DNA of 64,000 bases from Paenibacillus sp. D2_2 (GTDB lineage: Bacteria > Bacillota > Bacilli > Paenibacillales > Paenibacillaceae): NCBI RefSeq assembly GCF_031199965.1, contig NZ_CP133605.1, forward strand, positions 2,698,501 through 2,762,500, written 5' to 3'. Below the pieces are notes generated by a model. The model was not told the DNA's origin and did not search any database. It worked only from the letters and a program-made list of their open reading frames with translations. Positions 19,550-29,518 of this stretch are shown piece by piece; the first letter of the stretch is position 1; each line of letters begins with the position of its first letter. A program made the translations under genes and the position numbers.

Positions 19550-20733
19550 ATGAAGATGAACAGAAGGAATTACATCGCCGGACTGCTTGCCGCGACCTTG
19601 CTGACAACTGGTATTATATCGGGTTGTAGTGCAGCGCAAGAGGGCAGAACAGCACCGGTTCGCACCACGCCCGATGCAGGAAGCCGAACCAGCACCGAGA
19701 CGGGAGGAGGAAAACGTGAACTGACAGTAGTCAAAGAGGGCAAACTGCCTGCTGATCAGGGAATTATCGTGCAACGGATACACCGGATTGATGGCGCAAA
19801 TATCGAGAAATGGCTGTCAGACGATGAACTGGACATCCAAGTAACTACGTTGGAGAAGCAGGCCACTGCTACAAATGAACCGCAATTTAGCTATAGTCGG
19901 TTCCGTTTTGATCTAGGGACAGGACAGCGAGAGAATATCAAGGAGCAACCAGGAGTAAGTCAGGGGAAGATCGTCAAATCATTCCCATCGCCGGATGGGA
20001 AATACAGCTTCATACAGACCTGGAAGAACAAATATGAGGCCGTGAATACGATCACAAATATGGCTACAGGGGAGCGAAATGAGCTTTTAACGATTGACAA
20101 TTATATGGAAGTGGGCGGTTGGCTCAATAATGACTCCTATATTCTTGCTGCAGGCTCGATGGAGAACCTAGGTGCGATATGGAAGATTTCTGTGAATGGG
20201 AACCGGGAAAAGATTGAGTTACAGGATTCCGAAGTAGAGTTCTTTACCCAATTTGCTGTGGGTAATGGACAGATTTATTACACAGATAACAATAGCCGTT
20301 TGAAAAGGTTTACCCCAACACAAGCTCGACCAACCCTGCTAGCAACGGATGTCTCTACTTTGAGCCTGTCTCCTGACAGTCAGAGGATTGCCGTCACCAC
20401 CACAAGAAGCGGTGGGCAGGAAGAAGAGAGTCTGCTTATCTACGATACGAGTGGTCATGTGCAAGGCTTACAGATCGGTAAGGGCGACTTGATATCCTAT
20501 CAATCCTGGTCCCCCATTCTTCCAAGCTGGCCTTCGCGGTTTATACCGAGGATAAAGGCGGCATGAATGGGATCTATATTTTTGATACTGTCTCCGGTAA
20601 GGTATCGCCGCTAGGGTTATCGTATTTTCCGGTATATCCGCTAAGCTGGAGCCCTTCTGGTGCAAGGCTCGGTATCACTGTGGATGACAAAGAGAAGCTT
20701 GTCGTAACTCATATTGTCGATTTTAAACAATGA
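19550..20733 (+). CDS. TolB/beta-propeller-like lipoprotein (one frameshift)
   Basis: This predicted lipoprotein of 394 residues is restored by one base in the CCCCC run at 20511-20515. The signal peptide ends in SGCS. The body contains repeated strand motifs such as SPDGKYSF, LSPDSQRIAV, SWSPxSSKLAF and SWSPSGARLGI, typical of TolB-like propeller blades. The ATG at 19550 is chosen because AGGAGG lies six bases upstream; a TTG at 19532 has no such site. It follows a two-component pair and precedes a stalk-domain protein, so a role at the cell surface is likely. The ligand is unknown. Confidence 0.8.
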
Positions 20734-20773
20734 TCATGTTTGGAAAAGAGGAGAAGAAAAAGGAGAGATCGAT

Positions 20774-21471
20774 ATAAAAAAAACACTTTTGTCGCTCATC
20801 GTACTGGGAATGACATTATCAGGAGCCGCTGGTGTGTATGCCGGAAGCAAGCTGGAGAAGATTAGCGCTTATCTGAATCACGGCATTACTTTTAAAGTTA
20901 ATGGAGCCGTTCAATCTTTAACAGACAGCAATGGCAAAAAGCTTGTGCCAATCACTTACCAGAATACGACATATTTGCCGGTGCGGTCGTTTCCAACATG
21001 GCTGGAATCAACGTGCAGTTCGATGCCGCCAGTCAGCAAATTCGCCTGGAAACGACACAAGGCGGTGATAACCAGCCTGCAGTTGATTTGGCGACTGTTA
21101 ATTACAATGAAGAGCAGATTAAAGCAATCAAAAAGGCTTACGCTAATTTCGAATCCTTTGAGACATCCTATGCTCCAAAGCAAATGACCGAAAATGACAG
21201 TTACGTTAAAGCGGCAGCTACGGGTGATGGAGTCAATTTGATCTTTAAACATATGATTGTTAATGTGTCACCACGGGATTATTCCACTGACTATGAATCC
21301 AAGGAAGTCAAATTGTCTAATGGCGTCATAGCGAAGTGGTATACACCTTCCGATACACCGATGCTGGGTTTCCAACTGGACGACCGGACAGTGACGATTA
21401 GCTCCCCAGACGGTTCCTTGAGCAACAGCCAGATCGAGCAGGTCGCTGTTAGTGTAACTAAAGTGAAGTAA
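20774..21471 (+). CDS. Copper amine oxidase N-terminal (stalk) domain protein (one frameshift, start unclear)
   Basis: This secreted protein of about 232 residues has a signal peptide (KKTLLSLIVLGMTLSGAAG) followed by a stalk-domain region. That region shows FKVNGAVQSL, LVPITYQNTTYLPVRS and NVQFDAASQQIRLE. Such domains decorate Bacillota cell surfaces. The frame breaks near 20989 and one more base restores VRSVSNMAGINV. The expected start position reads ATA after a perfect AAGGAGAG site; the first usable codon upstream is TTG at 20714. The start codon was either mutated or misread, or a non-AUG start is used. Confidence 0.7.
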
Positions 21472-21604
21472 GTATGAACTAGAAAATTAGTGAACTACCA
21501 GCCTTAGTTAGCTCTTGCCACCGATCTGTATCATTATTTTGATAGAGTAACACATCCGCTTCGCCTACAATATGATGAGTCTAGAAAGCTAAAGAGGTGA
21601 GCAT

Positions 21605-22048
21605 ATGGCAGTCGTAAAAGCCAGGAAACAGGATATTGATATGTTGGCAAGGTTGCTTCGAGCTGAAGCTGAAACTGAAGGTGAAACGGGCATGCTCCTT
21701 GTTGGAAATGTTGGCATTAACCGAATAAGAGCAGATTGCTCCGATTTTAAAGGCATCCGGACAATCCCCGATATGATCTACCAACCGCATGCGTTCGAAG
21801 CATTGCAACATGGCATGTTCTATCAAAACGCAAGAGATAGGGAACGCCGTCTGGCGCAACGGGCTGTGAATGGCGAACGAAGTTGGCCAGCCGAATTTTC
21901 TCTATGGTATTTCCGTCCAGGAACGTTCGAAAATCCCGGACCATGTCCGCCAACTTGGTATAATCAGCCGCTCGTAGGACGATGGAAGAAGCACTGTTTT
22001 TATCAACCGACCGTAGAAGAATGTGAAAATGTATATAATACGTTTTAA
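21605..22048 (+). CDS. Spore cortex cell wall hydrolase, CwlJ/SleB type
   Basis: This 147-residue hydrolase of the SleB/CwlJ family is free of a signal peptide, as CwlJ is. It has the catalytic Glu region (LARLLRAEAETEGETGMLLVG, split about residues 15-35), NRIRADCSDF, and the aromatic C-terminal half with GPCPPTWYNQPLVGRWKKHCFY. These enzymes degrade the spore cortex during germination. GAGGTGAGCAT precedes the ATG and a strong terminator follows, so it is a single gene; promoters read by sporulation sigma factors are expected but I did not identify one. Confidence 0.9.
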   Translation: MAVVKARKQDIDMLARLLRAEAETEGETGMLLVGNVGINRIRADCSDFKGIRTIPDMIYQPHAFEALQHGMFYQNARDRERRLAQRAVNGERSWPAEFSLWYFRPGTFENPGPCPPTWYNQPLVGRWKKHCFYQPTVEECENVYNTF

Positions 22049-22073
22049 TTACTAAGTAATATGTTCAAAAGGG

Positions 22074-22102
22074 AAGGGCCAGCCGTGAAGGCTGGCCTTT
22101 AA
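22074..22102 (+). terminator. Terminator after the CwlJ-type gene
   Basis: AGGGCCAGCC pairs with GGCTGGCCTT over a five-base loop. Confidence 0.85.
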
Positions 22103-22256
22103 AGCCATGCCGTTATATTTTCAGTAGAAACTGACAAATACATATCCTCACATTATAATTGCTATATATATCCTACAGAGTTACTCGCTAGGAGACGATT
22201 GTCTGTTGTTTTGTATCAACGACGGTTAAAGAATGAGTAGGAGGGATCAGATTCCA

Positions 22257-24535
22257 ATGAATTTAGCTATCAAGTTGATACAAGATTTCAAAGACCGCGA
22301 TACCCGGCAACAGCTGAAAGGCTATCGGGAAAAAACGGAGCTCATCAGGAAACGGAATTTGGAAGCATGGGATGAAAAGCAGCTACATACGGAATCTCTC
22401 CGGCTGAAAAAGGAAGCAAAATCGGGTACGCTTTTAGACGAGCTGCTAATTGATGCCTATGCGCTAGTCTGCGAGGCAGCGAAGAGAACGCTCGGATTAC
22501 AGCCTTATGATGTCCAGATCATGGCTGCCATCGCTTTGCACGAGGGATTCTTGATCGAGCAGCAGACTGGCGAAGGAAAAACGCTCTCTGCTGTTATGCC
22601 TGCTTATCTACATGCACTAACTGGCGAAGGCGTTCACGTGCTAACTTTTAACGATTATTTGGCAAATCGAGATGCGGAGTGGATGGGCCCGATCTATCGC
22701 TTCCTCGGGTTAACGGTAAATTCGGTTCAAGCGGGGATGAGATTGTCCGAGAAACAGGAAGCGTACAATGCGGATGTAACCTATGTTACGGCCAAAGAGG
22801 CGGGATTCGATTACTTGCGCGACACGATCGCACTGAACGAAGCCGATACCGTGCATCGTCCTTTCCACTACGTCATCGTCGATGAAGCGGATTCGCTTCT
22901 TCTTGACGAAGCGCGGGTACCGCTAGTCATCGCCGGCGAGCCAGGCTCTTCCAGCAGCGACGGTATTCGTTTCGCAGAAGTGGCTAGGCAGCTCAGGCAA
23001 GATGAGTATTATGACTTCGACGAGTTCCAGCGGAACGTTTATTTAAGTGAAGCGGGCTCAGCGAAAGCGGAATTGCTGCTAGGATGCGGCAATTTGTACG
23101 AAAGCCATAATAGTCATTTGTTAATGTCGTTAAATTGTGCGCTGCATGCGGAATTGTTATTGAAAAAGACGTCGATTACATCGTCCGGGACAGTAAGATT
23201 GAGCTGATCGACGAATATACCGGCCGGGTGGCGGAGAACAGGCATTTGCCAGAAGGGCTGCAACTCGCACTTGCGGCCAAAGAAGGGTTGAAGCCCTCAG
23301 CCGGTGGGAAAATTCTTGGTACAATCACCCTTCAGCACTTCCTGAGCCTATACCCGAAGATTTGCGGAATGACGGCTACCGCACAAGCTTCTGCAATAGA
23401 ATTCGAAGCAATTTATGTGCTACAGGTCGTGCAAATTCCGCCGAACCGGCGAAACATACGGATCGACCATCCGTACCGGATATATACCCATAAAGAAGCC
23501 AAACTTAAGGCGCTTATTCAAGAAATCTTGTCCGTCCATACAACGGGACGTCCGATTCTCATTGGTACGTCAAGTGTCGGGGAGTCTGATATAGTGGCGG
23601 AGGCGCTAGCGGCTGCCGACGTACCTTGCCATGTTCTGAATGCGAAAAACGACGCCAAAGAAGCCGAGATCATCGCCAAAGCGGGAGAAATCGGCGCCGT
23701 GACAGTGTCAACGAATATGGCGGGACGTGGCGTCGACATTCGGCTCGGCGGAGGCAATCCCACGCATGCAGAAGCTGTCGCTAAGCTGGGCGGATTGTAC
23801 GTGATTGGTACGCATATGCACCAAAGCGTGCGGATCGATAACCAACTGCGCGGTCGATCTGGTCGCCAAGGTGACCCGGGTGCTTCCGTATTCTTCGTAA
23901 GCTTGGAAGACGAGTTGATGCTTAGATTCGGCATTGATAGAGTAATACGCGATAGACAGGATGAAGCTCTCGCAGAGTCGGCGCTCCACAGCAAAATTGT
24001 GCATATCCAGCACGTTATTATGGGCCAAAACTTCCGTATCCACCAGGAACTAAACTGTTATTCGGATATAGTGGAGGAACAGAGGCGTATGCTATACGAG
24101 GAGCGGCTCGGAATTTTAAAAGGCGAGACGCCGATGACCCCTTCGGAGCAGAGGGTATGGCTTTATTATATCGATAAGTTTTGGGCTGACCATTTAGCAT
24201 ATGTTTCTTACATTCGCGAAAGCATCCATTTGACGAGCCTTACTAACCGCCATCCGCTCAACGAATTTTTTACGCAAATCACCCAAGCATACGAGCAAAT
24301 TTCGGCTAATGTAAATAGTGAGACGGTAAATATGCTTGTAAAGCTCGGAGGTTCGAATGATCCGGCGATGTGGGAAAAGTTCGGGCTGAAGAGCCCTACT
24401 TCTACTCGGACTTATATTATTAACGATCAATATATGGAGTACTTTCAGAATCCCAGTTCATGGGCCTCAGGAACGATAATCGCTTATTGGCTTCGCAAGA
24501 TGTTAAAGCCCGTATTCGGGGGGTCAAAACTTTAA
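22257..24535 (+). CDS. Accessory translocase ATPase SecA2-like (one frameshift)
   Basis: This SecA-family ATPase of 759 residues is restored by one base in the AAAAA run at 23163-23167. Family motifs are the Walker A TGEGKT, VDEADSLLLDEAR, GMTATA, NMAGRGVDI and QLRGRSGRQGDPG. It is slightly shorter than housekeeping SecA and lacks the C-terminal zinc-binding tail, which fits an accessory SecA. No secY2, asp or glycosylation genes lie nearby, so it probably uses the main SecYEG channel. The ATG at 22257 has GGAGGG upstream; an ATG at 22233 is also in frame. Secreted clients cannot be named. Confidence 0.87.
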
Positions 24536-24636
24536 TAGGAACGAGTGATCGTGTTGTTCCTGAAGTGCAAGATTAAGTACTCAGTTTGCCCGAGAGAAGG
24601 TTAAGGAATTTCTTCAAATATATAATAAGTAAGCAC

Positions 24637-24663
24637 GAAAAAGCAGCTCATTAGAGCTGCTCT
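24637..24663 (-). terminator. Terminator of the LysM gene
   Basis: Read on the minus strand, AGCAGCTC and GAGCTGCT form a perfect stem followed by TTTTT. Confidence 0.85.
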
Positions 24664-24675
24664 GTTAAACTTTAT

Positions 24676-25043
24676 TTATGAAGTTGGCATCTCTGTGTAG
24701 GTCTTTTGGCAATTCATATTTGAAATACGAGGCACATACACCATCTCACCGGCCATCAAATGGTTAGGGTTGGCAAGGTGCGGATTGGCCTCTTCCAAAA
24801 TAGATGGAGGCATATTATATTTGTGTCCCACTGAGGCTAACGATTCTCCAGTCTGGGCTTGATGCTGCGCGAATAACATGTTATTCGAGTTTTCTTCTCT
24901 AAAGAAGGGAACGGCGAATGGGGAAAGAAGAAGAACGGGAACAAGGCACGACCAGGGAAAAAAGGATGGGGAATAGGACGGAAAAAAGGCCGACGGCCAA
25001 ATCCACCACCGAAACCACCACCAGGAGCAAAACCACGATCCAT
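24676..25043 (-). CDS. LysM-domain protein with Gly/Phe-rich N-terminus (one frameshift)
   Basis: This is a 122-residue protein after one base is added at 24907-24909. The first half is unusual: GGGFGGGFG followed by clusters of Phe and Pro (RPFFRPIPHPFFP, then FPFFFFPHSPF). The second half is one LysM domain (AQTGESLASVGHKYNMPPSILEEANP), which binds peptidoglycan-type glycans. There is no signal peptide. The combination is reminiscent of spore coat or morphogenetic proteins, a reading that is inference only. GGAGGT lies six bases before the ATG at 25043. Confidence 0.75.
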
Positions 25044-25142
25044 AAGATAACCTCCAGAAAATAGTCATTTGTCTATATAAGGATATTCCCTTGGCAATGA
25101 TTTGCCACAAAATAATTAAAAAATTGGCGTTGTAATTGAATA

Positions 25143-25184
25143 GAAGGAGGACACATATCGTCAAAATATGTGTCCTCCTTTATT
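25143..25184. terminator. Long hairpin terminator
   Basis: GGAGGACACATAT pairs with ATATGTGTCCTCC around a short loop. It ends the minus-strand MacB-like gene that stops at 25214. Confidence 0.75.
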
Positions 25185-25213
25185 CGTACCAGGTAGGTGG
25201 CTTCTAAAGAATG

Positions 25214-27586
25214 CTATTCACTTCGAAGTGCAACAACTGGATCTTTCTTTGCAGCCATTCTTGATGGAATAAATCCAGCAATTAAGGTGAGTATCATACT
25301 TCCCGCAACCAGTGCTGCTGCATGAAGTGGGTTAAGATTTGCAACTCCGGAAATTCCTGCCAGATTAGATATAATGGAATTAATCGGTATTTCAAGCAGA
25401 TATGAAAGACCTACTCCAATCATTCCTGCCGTGAATCCTATAATCAGCGTTTCCGCATTAAATAACCTTGAAATGTCTTTTTTACGTGCACCCACACTAC
25501 GAAGGATGCCGATTTCTTTGGTACGCTCAATTACCGAAACATACGTTATTATACCGATCATAATTGTGGAAACCAAGAGAGAAATAGCAGCAAATCCGGT
25601 CAAAACATAAGTTACGGTATCAAGTAGTGTTCCTGTTATGGAAGAAATCATTTCCGCCATATCCGAATAAATCAGTTTATTATCGTCTGATTTATCATTA
25701 TTGTATTGATCAAGGTATTCCTTTACCTTGTCTTTGCTATCGTAATCTTTTGGATAAATATTGATACCCGTTGGAGTGGAATCAGCTCCAAGCATGATCA
25801 ATGCATTGTCCTTTGCCTTATTGTCTAGAGGAGTGCCAAGTATAACATCCTTATCCGAATCTTTTTGGGCGGTGGCAATTTCGCTCTTTAGCGCATCCTC
25901 AACTACATCTACGGTGAGAGCTGTGGTATACGCAATACCTGGTGATAAATAGCTGCTTGATACATCTTGTTTCGAACGTAGAATACCGGTAATTGTGAGA
26001 TTTGTTCCAGTATCACTGTCATATAGCTTTTCATAATCTGTAGGCGCAGCCGCAGTGAATAAATCTCCATTCCTAGTATAGTATTCATCATTCGGTATTA
26101 CTTTTAAAACTGTTTTGCCAATAAAATCGGTAAGCTTATAATTTTCGGTATCCTCAGTAATACCAAGTTTCTCAAAAAATGCTTTGTCAATACGGTTATA
26201 TTTATCAACAACTAATACGACTTCGTTTTTTCCTGTAGGCATCCTGCTTCCTTCACCAATTAAATCATATTGAGATAGAATAAAATCGTTATTTTCAGGA
26301 AGCTCCTGCAAATAGGTACTATTACTACCCATCATCATTCCCATACCGCTTGGAGTAAAAGTTGTTTCAAACTTTACGGCTGTGTCTTGTCCTTTTGCCA
26401 ACAAATTGATGTTCACTCCGTGCATATAGGAAATATTGTTGACGGCATTAGGCAATTCAGTTTCCAGTTTTCCGATATAATTAAGATAATCTTCGGTAAT
26501 GATATTGCTATGCTTTGTACTGTTTTTCTCACTGTCATAGGAGTACATAACGTTATCCTTCGGATATTCTGTATATCCTGCTGCATCATTATTTCCTTCA
26601 AGACCACCAGGACCACGTTCGGTCAAATCTATGGTTTGCTCGCCTGTGCTGATGGTGATGGGAAAACTGCTCAGTGTATCGGACTGCATACTGCTCATAT
26701 AGGTAGACAGTCCGTTTGAAAGAGCCAAGACAAGCGCAACACCGATAATTCCAATGCTCCCAGCAAATGCTGTAATAAGCGTTCTGCCTCGTTTTGTCAG
26801 TAGATTTTTGAAGGAAAGCATCGTTGCTGTTATCAGTGACATGGAGGTTTTCTTAAATTTCTGTTGTTTGGGTGTTTGTACGGATGCTTTTTCTGTTTCA
26901 GCTTCCACAATTGGATTACTGTCCGACTGAACTTCACCGTCTAAAAAACGGATAATTCTGTCTGAATATTCCTCTGCCAGTTCACCGTTATGGGTCACCA
27001 TGATGACAAGACGTGTTTTGGCCACTTCCTTTAAAATATCCATGACTTGAATACTGGTATGACTGTCAAGTGCTCCGGTCGGCTCATCCGCAAGGATTAT
27101 ATCGGGATCGTTCACAAGCGCCCTTGCTATGGCTACACGCTGCATTTGACCGCCAGACAATTGATTTGGCTTCTTATTCAAATGGTCTACAAGCCCAACT
27201 TCTATTAGTGCCTGCTTCGCCCGTTGTTTTCTTTCAGAAGCTGATACACCAGATAAAGTCATAGCGATTTCAACATTTTGCAATATCGTTTGATGTCCGA
27301 TTAGATTATAACTTTGAAATACAAAGCCTATAGAACGGTTACGGTATGCATCCCAGTCACTGTTCTTGAACTCCTTAGTGGACAAACCGTTTATTACTAA
27401 ATCGCCACTATCATAGCGGTCTAAACCACCGATAATATTAAGAAGTGTGGTCTTACCACAGCCTGACGGACCGAGTATGGAAACAAGTTCATTTTCTCGA
27501 AATCCAAGTGATATGCTCTTTAAGGCGGTAACGACTTCGCCGCTATTATATGTCTTTTTTATTTTCTCTAGTTTGAGTTTCAGCAT
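25214..27586 (-). CDS. MacB/FtsX-type ABC transporter, ATPase-permease fusion
   Basis: This single polypeptide of about 790 residues has an N-terminal MacB-type ATPase and a C-terminal FtsX-type permease. The ATPase has Walker A LGPSGCGKTTLLN, QMQRVAIARAL and ILADEPTGALD. A helix at about residue 270 is followed by a large extracellular domain of about 330 residues and three terminal helices (near residues 670-780). Such proteins usually act in peptide-antibiotic resistance or envelope stress as mechanotransmitters. It is divergent from a response regulator and kinase, with a 17-base inverted repeat between. The start at 27586 is set by GGAGGAG seven bases upstream. Confidence 0.9.
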   Translation of the reverse strand: MLKLKLEKIKKTYNSGEVVTALKSISLGFRENELVSILGPSGCGKTTLLNIIGGLDRYDSGDLVINGLSTKEFKNSDWDAYRNRSIGFVFQSYNLIGHQTILQNVEIAMTLSGVSASERKQRAKQALIEVGLVDHLNKKPNQLSGGQMQRVAIARALVNDPDIILADEPTGALDSHTSIQVMDILKEVAKTRLVIMVTHNGELAEEYSDRIIRFLDGEVQSDSNPIVEAETEKASVQTPKQQKFKKTSMSLITATMLSFKNLLTKRGRTLITAFAGSIGIIGVALVLALSNGLSTYMSSMQSDTLSSFPITISTGEQTIDLTERGPGGLEGNNDAAGYTEYPKDNVMYSYDSEKNSTKHSNIITEDYLNYIGKLETELPNAVNNISYMHGVNINLLAKGQDTAVKFETTFTPSGMGMMMGSNSTYLQELPENNDFILSQYDLIGEGSRMPTGKNEVVLVVDKYNRIDKAFFEKLGITEDTENYKLTDFIGKTVLKVIPNDEYYTRNGDLFTAAAPTDYEKLYDSDTGTNLTITGILRSKQDVSSSYLSPGIAYTTALTVDVVEDALKSEIATAQKDSDKDVILGTPLDNKAKDNALIMLGADSTPTGINIYPKDYDSKDKVKEYLDQYNNDKSDDNKLIYSDMAEMISSITGTLLDTVTYVLTGFAAISLLVSTIMIGIITYVSVIERTKEIGILRSVGARKKDISRLFNAETLIIGFTAGMIGVGLSYLLEIPINSIISNLAGISGVANLNPLHAAALVAGSMILTLIAGFIPSRMAAKKDPVVALRSE

Positions 27587-27633
27587 GAACACTCCTCCAT
27601 TCTTTTGTGTGCACCAATAGGGTAGCAGTGTAA

Positions 27634-27685
27634 AGTAAACTCAATATCAATTGAATGGAGTGATACAGTTGATATTCAGTTTACT
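27634..27685. promoter_or_regulatory. Inverted-repeat operator between divergent genes
   Basis: Two 17-base arms (27634-27650 and 27669-27685) are inverted repeats with 16 matches, separated by 18 bases. Each arm covers a TTGATA that could be a -35 element, one per direction. It is likely a binding region for the adjacent response regulator. Confidence 0.6.
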
Positions 27686-27736
27686 TTTTGATCGTAAAAT
27701 GAATTAGCAATAATAAGGCAAATGGAGGCATTGAAT

Positions 27737-28411
27737 ATGCTGAAAATATTAGTCGTAGAAGATGATACTAACAGCAGAAAGCTAATGTGTGCCGTTTTAA
27801 AACAGAACGGTTTTGAAACATACTGGGCGGAGGACGGCATTATCGCACTTCATTTAATGGAACAGCAGCACATTGATTTAGTAGTACTTGATTTAATGAT
27901 GCCGAATATGGACGGCTATGAATTAACACGGCAACTCCGGCTTTCATGGGAGAATCTGCCCATCTTGATGGTTACAGCTAAGCAAGAACCAAAGGACAAA
28001 AGGAAGGGGTTTCTTGTTGGTACGGATGATTATATGACAAAACCTGTAGATGAGCAGGAGATGGTACTTCGTATTAAGGCACTTCTACGCAGAGCTAACA
28101 TTGCCAGTGAACACAAGCTAACAGTCGACAAGGTCGTACTTGATTATGATGCGCTCACCGTATCCCGTGAAGATAAGGTTATTACACTGCCGCAAAAAGA
28201 GTTTTACCTATTATTTAAGCTGCTTTCTTATCCGAATATGATTTTTACTCGTCTCCAACTTATGGATGAGATTTGGGGAGTGGAATCCGAAACCGATGAC
28301 CACACACTTAATGTTCATATAAACCGCTTGAGAGACAGATTTAGGGACTGGTCAGAGTTTGAGATTATTACAGTTCGGGGGCTTGGTTATAAGGCGGTGA
28401 AAAAAACATGA
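27737..28411 (+). CDS. OmpR-family response regulator
   Basis: This response regulator of 224 residues opens MLKILVVEDDTNSRKLM. The phospho-acceptor Asp is in LVVLDLMMPN, and a winged-helix domain ends TVRGLGYKAV. ATG 27737 is favoured over the in-frame ATG 27722 because GGAGG lies eight bases before it. It overlaps the kinase gene by four bases. Divergence from a MacB-like ABC gene and an ABC exporter downstream suggests that it controls both, as in antimicrobial-sensing modules. Confidence 0.93.
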   Translation: MLKILVVEDDTNSRKLMCAVLKQNGFETYWAEDGIIALHLMEQQHIDLVVLDLMMPNMDGYELTRQLRLSWENLPILMVTAKQEPKDKRKGFLVGTDDYMTKPVDEQEMVLRIKALLRRANIASEHKLTVDKVVLDYDALTVSREDKVITLPQKEFYLLFKLLSYPNMIFTRLQLMDEIWGVESETDDHTLNVHINRLRDRFRDWSEFEIITVRGLGYKAVKKT

Positions 28412-29475
28412 GAGATTTTTTTAAGAAGCGATTGAGTCTTGCTATAACCTTGGTGATGTTTGTATTCGGTGTTATGGTTGCAACATTTTTGCTGATTGGA
28501 GGAAGCGTCGTCCTATTACAACATATTGGCGTTATTTCTCTATCTAGTCATCTTGCACCGGATTCGAGAGGAACCAATGGAAATCCTATATTCCCGTTAG
28601 TTATACTCTTTGGTCTCTGCATCTTGCTTGGAACTGCACTTACAGCCTTTCTCAGCAAAAAAGCGCTGAACCCCATCCGCAAGGTAATTGATGCCACACA
28701 TAAGGTGGCCGGAGGAGACTTTAGCGTTAAGGTAGATCTAAAAGGCATTGGGGAATTGGAAGAATTATCTCAGAGCTTCAATAAAATGACACAAGAACTC
28801 TCGAGCATTGAAACACTGAGAAGCGATTTTGTTAACAACTTTTCCCATGAATTTAAAACACCTATCGTTTCTTTACGTGGTTTTGCAAAACTTCTCAAGG
28901 AGAATAATCTTTCGGATGAAGAACAACGGGAGTATCTTGACATTATCATCACGGAATCAGAGCGTTTAGCTGCACTTTCTACCAATGTGCTTACTCTGTC
29001 GAAATACGAGAACCTTAAAATTGTTGCGGATAAAGCCCCTTTCAGGCTGGATGAACAAATTAGAAGGGCCATCGTATTAATGGAACCCAAATGGTCTGCC
29101 AAGGAGATTACCGTAAATGTGGACTTAGATAATGTGACTTATAGAGGAAATGAAGATTTGACACAGCAGATATGGCTTAATCTTATCGATAACGCCATTA
29201 AATTTTCCTATCAAGGTGGCCTTATAAATATAAACCTTGCATATGAAAATGACGAGATCCGGTTTGTTATTCAGGATGACGGATCTGGTATGGACGAACA
29301 GACTAAAGCACATATTTTCGATAAATTTTATCAGGGAGATACTTCCCATTCTAAAACAGGATACGGGCTTGGACTTCCACTTGTAAAACGCATAATAGAA
29401 CTTTGTAACGGTGACGTTGACGTTCAAAGTCAAATGGGTAAAGGCAGCATATTTACCGTTGTATTGCCGTTATAA
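28408..29475 (+). CDS. Sensor histidine kinase
   Basis: This 355-residue kinase has two membrane helices (about residues 10-44 and 60-82), with only a very short extracellular loop between them, then HAMP. The phospho-acceptor His is in FSHEFKTPIVSLRGFAKLL, and the ATPase domain shows NLIDNAIKF, DDGSGM and GYGLGLPLVKRI. The short sensor loop resembles intramembrane-sensing kinases, which often receive their signal from a neighbouring MacB-like ABC transporter; such a transporter is encoded divergently here. Confidence 0.93.
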   Translation: MRDFFKKRLSLAITLVMFVFGVMVATFLLIGGSVVLLQHIGVISLSSHLAPDSRGTNGNPIFPLVILFGLCILLGTALTAFLSKKALNPIRKVIDATHKVAGGDFSVKVDLKGIGELEELSQSFNKMTQELSSIETLRSDFVNNFSHEFKTPIVSLRGFAKLLKENNLSDEEQREYLDIIITESERLAALSTNVLTLSKYENLKIVADKAPFRLDEQIRRAIVLMEPKWSAKEITVNVDLDNVTYRGNEDLTQQIWLNLIDNAIKFSYQGGLININLAYENDEIRFVIQDDGSGMDEQTKAHIFDKFYQGDTSHSKTGYGLGLPLVKRIIELCNGDVDVQSQMGKGSIFTVVLPL

Positions 29476-29518
29476 ACATATAAATAAAGCGGTATTAACA
29501 AATAGGAGGATTGTGCAG

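Noticed and set aside
19372..19629. 85-codon frame upstream of the propeller lipoprotein
   Set aside because: It overlaps the signal peptide region of the lipoprotein in another frame and lacks a ribosome binding site.
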